Origin: Alcaligenaceae bacterium
GTDB lineage: Bacteria; Pseudomonadota; Gammaproteobacteria; Burkholderiales; Burkholderiaceae_B
Assembly: GCA_013416405.1 (NCBI GenBank)
Contig: JACCET010000004.1
Span: forward strand, 186,001-250,000
Reading direction: 5' to 3'
Length of the DNA: 64,000 nt
Below are positions 59,302 to 64,000 of this stretch, in pieces (position 1 is the first letter of the stretch; each line of letters starts with the position of its first letter). The notes beneath the pieces were generated by a model. It had not been told where the DNA came from. It was given only the letters and a program-made list of their open reading frames with translations, and did no database searches. A program made the translations under genes and the position numbers.

Positions 59302-59697
59302 TTGATACTGCCCAAACTATCCGCCGCCATACTGGCCATGTCGCTGCTGGGTAGCGCTTTTGCCGCCAGCAGCCTGGAACGCAATATTTCTCTGAATCAG
59401 TGGGTCATGATGTGCGGTGCCGTGAACGGCGCAGCCGACGAAGTCGGCGTCACCGACGCGGAACGACACAAGCATCGCCTGACATCAAAAACACATTTGA
59501 TGCGTTACGCGCTGGAACAGGGCTATTCCTTGAATGAGTTCGATGCCTTGTTCGATCAGGGCATTATCGAGGGCAGGAAGCTTACTGCTGGCCGCCTGGG
59601 TGCTGATCCAGACAAACTGGCCAGGCTGATGAACGGCTTCCAGCGTGACACCAGCATAGACTACCAGCACGTCAAGGATGCGCTCGACACCGCCTGA
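59302..59697 (+). CDS. Small secreted protein of unknown function
   Basis: 131 residues with a TTG start and AGGAG 6 bases upstream. A clear signal peptide (residues 1-21, ending AFA) precedes a mainly helical mature chain with one cysteine (VMMCGAV) and a charged C-terminal helix. It resembles no family I can name. It is 51 bases before moaC in the same direction, so co-transcription with cofactor genes is possible but may be incidental. Confidence 0.7.
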   Translation: MILPKLSAAILAMSLLGSAFAASSLERNISLNQWVMMCGAVNGAADEVGVTDAERHKHRLTSKTHLMRYALEQGYSLNEFDALFDQGIIEGRKLTAGRLGADPDKLARLMNGFQRDTSIDYQHVKDALDTA

Positions 59698-59748
59698 ATT
59701 GCGTATATGATATAGAGCTGCAGTGTCAATAGCCTATACATAAACGCC

Positions 59749-60246
59749 ATGAGCCCTAGTTCCACCGAAACACCCGTTCTTAGTCACCTTGATGAGTCAG
59801 GCCAAGTCCGCATGGTCGATGTCAGCGGCAAGCAGTCCACCCAGCGCACGGCTGTAGCCGAAGGCCGCATCCGCATGAGTCCTGCCGCCTATCAATTATT
59901 GTCCAGCCGCGACAATGCCAAAGGCGAAGTGCTCAATACGGCTCGGGTGGCGGGCGTATTGGCTGCCAAGCGCTGCGCAGAGCTCATACCGCTATGCCAT
60001 AGCCTGCCTCTGAGCTTTGCCGGCATAGATTTCCTTCCCGACGATGACACGCACAGCATCACCATTACGGCCACCTGTCGCACCGACCACACTACAGGCG
60101 TCGAAATGGAAGCCATGACGGCTTGCAGCGTGGCCGCCCTGACCATCTACGACATGTGCAAGGCCGCCGACAAAGGCATCGTTCTGGAAAACATACGACT
60201 ACGCTACAAATCCGGAGGTAAAAGCGGTGAATGGCGCAACGATTAA
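59749..60246 (+). CDS. moaC: Cyclic pyranopterin monophosphate synthase
   Basis: 165 residues. Key motifs: MVDVSGKQSTQRTAVAEG, LIPLCHSLPLS and GVEMEAMTACSVAALTIYDMCK with active-site lysine in KAADKG. It converts the MoaA product to cPMP. It opens moaC-moaD-moaE-moaB-moeA and overlaps moaD by 20 bases. Confidence 0.96.
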   Translation: MSPSSTETPVLSHLDESGQVRMVDVSGKQSTQRTAVAEGRIRMSPAAYQLLSSRDNAKGEVLNTARVAGVLAAKRCAELIPLCHSLPLSFAGIDFLPDDDTHSITITATCRTDHTTGVEMEAMTACSVAALTIYDMCKAADKGIVLENIRLRYKSGGKSGEWRND

Positions 60247-60478
60247 AGTAAAGTATTTCGCACAAATCGCAGAGCTTACCCAGGTACGCGAAGAACTGTG
60301 GCCATTATCCGAACCCATAAGCGGGTCAGACTGGCTGCTTGCGCTGGGCCAACGCTACCCTCAGCTTGCGCCCATGGAACGCTTGAAACTTGCCATCAAT
60401 CAATACCATTCGCCCCACAGCAGTTTGATTCACCCCGGTGACGAAGTCGCCGTATTCGAACCCGTCACCGGAGGCTAG
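60227..60478 (+). CDS. moaD: Molybdopterin synthase small subunit
   Basis: 83 residues from a GTG with a GGAGG site 8 bases ahead. The ubiquitin-like fold ends in GDEVAVFEPVTGG, with the C-terminal Gly-Gly that carries the thiocarboxylate. It donates sulfur to cPMP with MoaE. A shorter or later start does not preserve the family's KVKYFAQIAELT strand. Confidence 0.94.
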   Translation: MNGATIKVKYFAQIAELTQVREELWPLSEPISGSDWLLALGQRYPQLAPMERLKLAINQYHSPHSSLIHPGDEVAVFEPVTGG

Positions 60479-60481
60479 GGC

Positions 60482-60952
60482 ATGGTTATCGTGCAAGAAG
60501 CCGACTTCGATGTCGCCCGCCTAATGAACGACCTGCGCGAACGCTGCGCAGGCAAGGCCGGCGCCGTGGTGACCTTCACCGGATATGTGCGGGACTACAC
60601 CCCCGATACCGCCACGCAATCCCTGTTTCTGGAACATTATCCCGGCATGTGCGAGCGTGAGATCGAAGACCTGTGCGACAGTGCCCGATCACGCTGGGAA
60701 GTCGACGAATGCCTGGTCGTCCATCGCGTCGGCGAGCTTCAAAACTCGGATCAAATTGTGTTTGTTGCCGCCGCCAGCGCCCACCGCGGCGATGCCTTCA
60801 AGGCCTGCGAGTTCATTATCGACGCCTTGAAAACACGCGCTCCATTCTGGAAACGCGAAACGCTGGCCAGCGGCGAGCGTTTCTGGGTGCAGCAGCGCGA
60901 AGCCGACGCAAGCAAAACATCCGCATGGGACACTTCCCATACAAAAAATTGA
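60482..60952 (+). CDS. moaE: Molybdopterin synthase large subunit
   Basis: 156 residues. Motifs: GAVVTFTGYVRDYT, LEHYPGM, HRVG and the lysine-containing APFWKRETLASGERFW that holds the active site. It forms the heterotetramer with MoaD. It begins 3 bases after the moaD stop. Confidence 0.95.
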   Translation: MVIVQEADFDVARLMNDLRERCAGKAGAVVTFTGYVRDYTPDTATQSLFLEHYPGMCEREIEDLCDSARSRWEVDECLVVHRVGELQNSDQIVFVAAASAHRGDAFKACEFIIDALKTRAPFWKRETLASGERFWVQQREADASKTSAWDTSHTKN

Positions 60953-60967
60953 ATAACAAGGGTTACC

Positions 60968-61486
60968 ATGAGCAAAGCAGCCCCCAATCTTCCACCGGTT
61001 TCACTGAACTGCGCGGTTCTGACCATTTCCGACACGCGCAACAGCAGTAACGATACTTCCGGTGACTACCTGGTTGATAGCCTGCTTGCCAGCGGTCACC
61101 GCTGTGATACCCGCAGCCTTACATCGGGCAACCTGTATCAGCTGCGCAAAATCATCAGCGACTGGATCGCGAACGACGATCTGCAGGTCATCATCACCAA
61201 TGGGGGTACCGGCTTTACACACGGCAAGTCCACCGTAGACGCCATCGCCCCCCTGCTGGATCAGGTGATTACCGGTTTCGGCGAGCTCTTTCGCCATTTG
61301 TCGTATCAGGACATAGGCAGCTCCACGCTGCAGTCAGACGCCTTTGCGGGCGCCGCCAATAACAAACTGGTATTTTGCCTGCCCGGTTCCACCGGCGCCT
61401 GCAGAACCGGCTGGGAAGGCATCATCAAAGAGCAGCTCGACAGCACGCACGCACCCTGCAATTTTGGCAGCCACTACCATGCTTGA
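60968..61486 (+). CDS. moaB: MoaB-type molybdenum cofactor protein
   Basis: 172 residues. The MogA/MoaB fold is shown by LTISDTRNSSNDTSG, the nucleotide motif TNGGTGFTHGKSTVDA and FCLPGSTGACRTGWEGII, the MoaB-specific ending. MoaB often lacks adenylyltransferase activity in bacteria that also have MogA, as here (mogA at 11616). An AAGGG site precedes the ATG. It overlaps moeA by 8 bases. Confidence 0.92.
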   Translation: MSKAAPNLPPVSLNCAVLTISDTRNSSNDTSGDYLVDSLLASGHRCDTRSLTSGNLYQLRKIISDWIANDDLQVIITNGGTGFTHGKSTVDAIAPLLDQVITGFGELFRHLSYQDIGSSTLQSDAFAGAANNKLVFCLPGSTGACRTGWEGIIKEQLDSTHAPCNFGSHYHA

Positions 61487-62684
61487 TTTCGATTCCGCCC
61501 AGACACGCCTGGCCGCTGCCGGAGGCCACCCATCGGTTACGGAAACCTGCCCCCTGACCCAGGCGCGTGGCCGCGTGTTGGCTCAAACCCTATTTGCCGC
61601 ACTAGACCTGCCCCCTGCCGACAATAGCGCCATGGATGGCTATGCCATACGCCATGCAGACTACGCGCCGGGCCAGAACCTGCCGGTGCAGCAGCGCTGC
61701 TATGCTGGCGTCAAGCCGCAAGCCCTGCAACCAGGCAACACCATACGCCTATTCACAGGCAGCCTGCTGCCCGAACACGCCGACACCATCGTCATGCAGG
61801 AAGACGCCGACGAAATCGATAACGCGTTGACCATACAGCGCGCGCCGGTAAAAGGCGCCCACATACGATACCGGGGTGAAGACATCCGCGCCGGCGAGCA
61901 AACTTTTGCAAAAGGCACTCTGCTGGGCGCGGCCCAAATTGCTATGCTGGCTTCGCAGGGCTATGCCGAGCTGACCGTTTACGCTCAGTTGAAGGTCGGC
62001 ATACTCACGACCGGTGACGAACTGGTCAGCCCCGGACAGCCACGCGGCGATGAACACATCTACAACTCCAACGGCGCCATGCTAGCCGCTCTGGTCGAGA
62101 ACATGGGCGCCAAGGCAGTACATGTTCTGCACGCCCTGGACACCGAGGCATCGCTGCAATCAGCCTTCGAGACCTTGCTGCAGGACTGCGACCTGGTGCT
62201 CACTGTGGGGGGCGTATCGGTAGGTGAAAAAGACTTGGTCAAGCCAGCCATAGAACAGTTCGGCGGCACGCTGGACTTATGGCGAGTCTGCATGAAACCC
62301 GGCAAACCTGTCGCTTTGGCGCATGCCGCCAACAAACCCATAGTGTGCCTGCCCGGCAACCCGGTATCAGCCTTTGCCGTCTTTACCACCCTGGTCAGCA
62401 CCCTGATACGCAGCATGCAGGGGCGAGTGCAGATCATGCCGGTACTGCAGTATGGGCGGCTGTGCACCCAAAAAATATTCGATGACAGCCGTGAAGAGTT
62501 TTTGCGTGTCAGCGCTCAGCCTGATGCCGGCGGCATAATGCAACTGACGCCCCACACGCAACAGGGCTCGGGCATTATCAGCTCGTTGGCATGGGCCAGC
62601 GGCCTGGCCCGTATTCCGGCGAACACACCGATACAAGACGGGGCTATCGTGCCCTACTACGACTTCCAGCACTGGTTGGCGTAG
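61479..62684 (+). CDS. moeA: Molybdopterin molybdenumtransferase
   Basis: 401 residues. Signatures: PPADNSAMDGYAIR, TIVMQEDA, LTTGDELVSPGQ, and the catalytic loop LTVGGVSVGEKDLVKPAI. It inserts molybdate into adenylylated molybdopterin. The ATG at 61479 lies inside the moaB end; codons upstream lie within moaB. Its last 28 bases overlap the convergent mobA. Confidence 0.95.
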   Translation: MLDFDSAQTRLAAAGGHPSVTETCPLTQARGRVLAQTLFAALDLPPADNSAMDGYAIRHADYAPGQNLPVQQRCYAGVKPQALQPGNTIRLFTGSLLPEHADTIVMQEDADEIDNALTIQRAPVKGAHIRYRGEDIRAGEQTFAKGTLLGAAQIAMLASQGYAELTVYAQLKVGILTTGDELVSPGQPRGDEHIYNSNGAMLAALVENMGAKAVHVLHALDTEASLQSAFETLLQDCDLVLTVGGVSVGEKDLVKPAIEQFGGTLDLWRVCMKPGKPVALAHAANKPIVCLPGNPVSAFAVFTTLVSTLIRSMQGRVQIMPVLQYGRLCTQKIFDDSREEFLRVSAQPDAGGIMQLTPHTQQGSGIISSLAWASGLARIPANTPIQDGAIVPYYDFQHWLA

Positions 62685-63295
62685 CGCAGATCCTCGGGCG
62701 TATTCACATTAAAGAATAGCTCATCGCCCTCGAACAAAACCGGCACCGCGTGATGCCGGTTTTGCCACAATTGCACCTTGCGATCACCCGCTATTAAATA
62801 ACGGCGCAAACTGTCTGCCAGGCTTACATGCAACACCATGCACAGCGGATGCGCGCGTTGCACAGTTCGTGCGTAGGCTATAGGTGCGGCTTGGTCATCG
62901 ACCACATCGAGCAGGCGAGGCACAAGGTCTGGTGGCAGACTCACCACATCAACTGGCAACACCAGCAGCCAGGGCGTTGAGGCCAGGGCCAGCGCCCGCT
63001 CTATGCCCGCCAACGGCCCCAGACTGTAGCCCAGCGCGGCATCATCGGCTATGACTTTGCCATACGCGGCATAGGCTGCTTCATTACGATTGGCGCTGAT
63101 CAGCACGGTCTGTACATGCGGCGCAAGAAAGTGCAGCGCATGCGCAACCAAGGGTTCACCGCGCAAGTCCAGCAGCCCTTTGTCCGCTTGATCCGTGACG
63201 GGCGACAAGGGGTTGCCATAATTGGTATCTGTCTGCATGCGCCTGGCCTGGCCCCCCGCCAAAATCAGTCCCGTTACCCTGTCAGTCGCGATCAT
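62657..63295 (-). CDS. mobA: Molybdenum cofactor guanylyltransferase with a loop insertion
   Basis: 212 residues. [12 protein letters not shown] opens the nucleotidyltransferase fold and [12 protein letters not shown] has the GTP-binding lysine, but about 17 residues ([17 protein letters not shown]) separate them where E. coli MobA has three. [10 protein letters not shown], the metal aspartate in [10 protein letters not shown], and FNVNTPEDL are present. It adds GMP to make bis-MGD for DMSO-reductase-family enzymes. Its start overlaps the moaA stop as ATGA. Confidence 0.9.
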   Translation of the reverse strand: MIATDRVTGLILAGGQARRMQTDTNYGNPLSPVTDQADKGLLDLRGEPLVAHALHFLAPHVQTVLISANRNEAAYAAYGKVIADDAALGYSLGPLAGIERALALASTPWLLVLPVDVVSLPPDLVPRLLDVVDDQAAPIAYARTVQRAHPLCMVLHVSLADSLRRYLIAGDRKVQLWQNRHHAVPVLFEGDELFFNVNTPEDLRYANQCWKS

Positions 63296-64000
63296 CCGCC
63301 TATATAGCTCATTTCTATTTTGTCACGACCGACCGTTTCCTGCCCGCGCTGCTCAGAATAGTGGTCGTTTCGCCCAGACCAGATGCCCGCCAAGGCAGCG
63401 GCAATCTGCGCATCGCTAGCCCCGGTATTGCGTACCAGCGCACGCAAATCGTGCCCTTGCCCCGCAAACAGGCAAAGAAAGAACTTGCCCTCGGGCGACA
63501 AACGCCCGCGGGTACAGTCGCCGCAAAATGGCTGGGATACACTAGTGATCACGCCAATTTCGCCAGCCTGGTCGGTATAGCGCCAGCGTTTGGCCACCTC
63601 GCCGGAATAGCCCGCCGCCACGGGCTCAAGGGGAAAGGCCTCGGTGAGGCGCTGCAGAATCTGGGCGCCGGTAAGCACTTCGCTCATATTCCAGCCGTTG
63701 GTCGTGCCAACGTCCATGAACTCGATGAAGCGCAGAATATGGCCGCTATGCCGAAAATGACGGGCCATGGGCACAATCTGTTCGTCGTTCATGCCTTTGC
63801 GCACCACCATATTGACCTTGACCGGCGCCAGGCCCACGCGCGCGGCCTCGTCGATGCCACGCAGCACGGTACTGACGCTGACCTGGCTATCGCTCATGCG
63901 CTCGAACAAGGGTTCGTCAAGTGCATCAAGGCTGACCGACACGCGCGACAAACCAGCCTGCTTCAGGGCCAGGGCCTTTTTTTCCAGCAAAGTGCCGTTG
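63292..64000 (-). CDS. moaA: GTP 3',8-cyclase, C-terminal part (cut by window edge)
   Basis: About 236 C-terminal residues are visible, open through the window end ([13 protein letters not shown]). The second iron-sulfur cluster is [21 protein letters not shown], and the chain ends YIGG with the family's terminal Gly-Gly. The N-terminal radical-SAM cysteines lie outside. MoaA starts molybdopterin synthesis from GTP. It lies upstream of and coupled to mobA. Confidence 0.95.
   Translation of the reverse strand, partial: NGTLLEKKALALKQAGLSRVSVSLDALDEPLFERMSDSQVSVSTVLRGIDEAARVGLAPVKVNMVVRKGMNDEQIVPMARHFRHSGHILRFIEFMDVGTTNGWNMSEVLTGAQILQRLTEAFPLEPVAAGYSGEVAKRWRYTDQAGEIGVITSVSQPFCGDCTRGRLSPEGKFFLCLFAGQGHDLRALVRNTGASDAQIAAALAGIWSGRNDHYSEQRGQETVGRDKIEMSYIGG

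Overview
The window reads as a chromosomal segment of a betaproteobacterium, most likely order Burkholderiales and family Alcaligenaceae (Bordetella/Pusillimonas-like). This rests on GC-rich codon use and on gene orders familiar from that group: tkt-gapA-pgk ... fba-purC-purE-purK-sua5, queA-tgt-yajC-secD-secF, and miaB-phoH-ybeY-corC-lnt. The species cannot be named from sequence reading alone. About 60 protein genes, three tRNA genes and two gene remnants are supported. There is no rRNA, CRISPR array, insertion sequence or prophage.

Layout. 1-6.6 kb: the end of purU; a GcvA-type LysR gene overlapping a secreted gamma-glutamyltransferase gene; divergently, an unassigned thiamine-diphosphate enzyme and glutaryl-CoA dehydrogenase; then a MaoC-type hydratase. 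6.7-18.2 kb: a long minus-strand run, tkt-gapA-pgk-aldehyde dehydrogenase-mogA-fba-purC-purE-purK-sua5, joining sugar-phosphate metabolism to purine synthesis. 18.3-29.7 kb: rsmE, a patatin-barstar pair, a degenerate FAD-oxidase-like protein, an aminotransferase, a lytic transglycosylase, ubiD, a yqjDEK-like membrane cluster, upp and a PBP4-type carboxypeptidase. 29.9-35.4 kb: queuosine genes with the Sec accessory genes. 35.4-42.9 kb: sorAB (molybdenum sulfite dehydrogenase and its cytochrome c), then the tRNA-modification, ribosome-maturation and lipoprotein set miaB-phoH-ybeY-corC-lnt. 43.0-43.4 kb: tRNA-Ala, tRNA-Glu and tRNA-Asp with a strong promoter and terminator.

The stretch just downstream of the tRNA genes (43.4-46.7 kb) looks accessory: a LysR/NADP-oxidoreductase divergent pair, a clearly broken SDR gene, an MBL-fold hydrolase and a possible CoA-transferase tail. 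It is followed by a nitroreductase and a DUF2946/TonB receptor/PepSY membrane protein metal-uptake module (46.7-51.7 kb). The right end holds maeB with a divergent LysR gene, bioB, two transporters, a peroxiredoxin, a small secreted protein, and the molybdenum-cofactor genes moaC-moaD-moaE-moaB-moeA facing mobA-moaA.

Themes that connect genes: molybdenum (cofactor synthesis at the right end, mogA in the sugar cluster, sorA as a client enzyme); FNR-like palindromes between sorA and miaB and upstream of the moaC group; and hairpin/T-tract terminators placed about 12-25 nt before the next start codon inside three otherwise conserved gene runs. No large undescribed system is evident. The most useful leads are the patatin-barstar coupling, the thiamine-diphosphate/glutaryl-CoA pair, the FNR-like sites, the intra-operon terminators and the mobA insertion.
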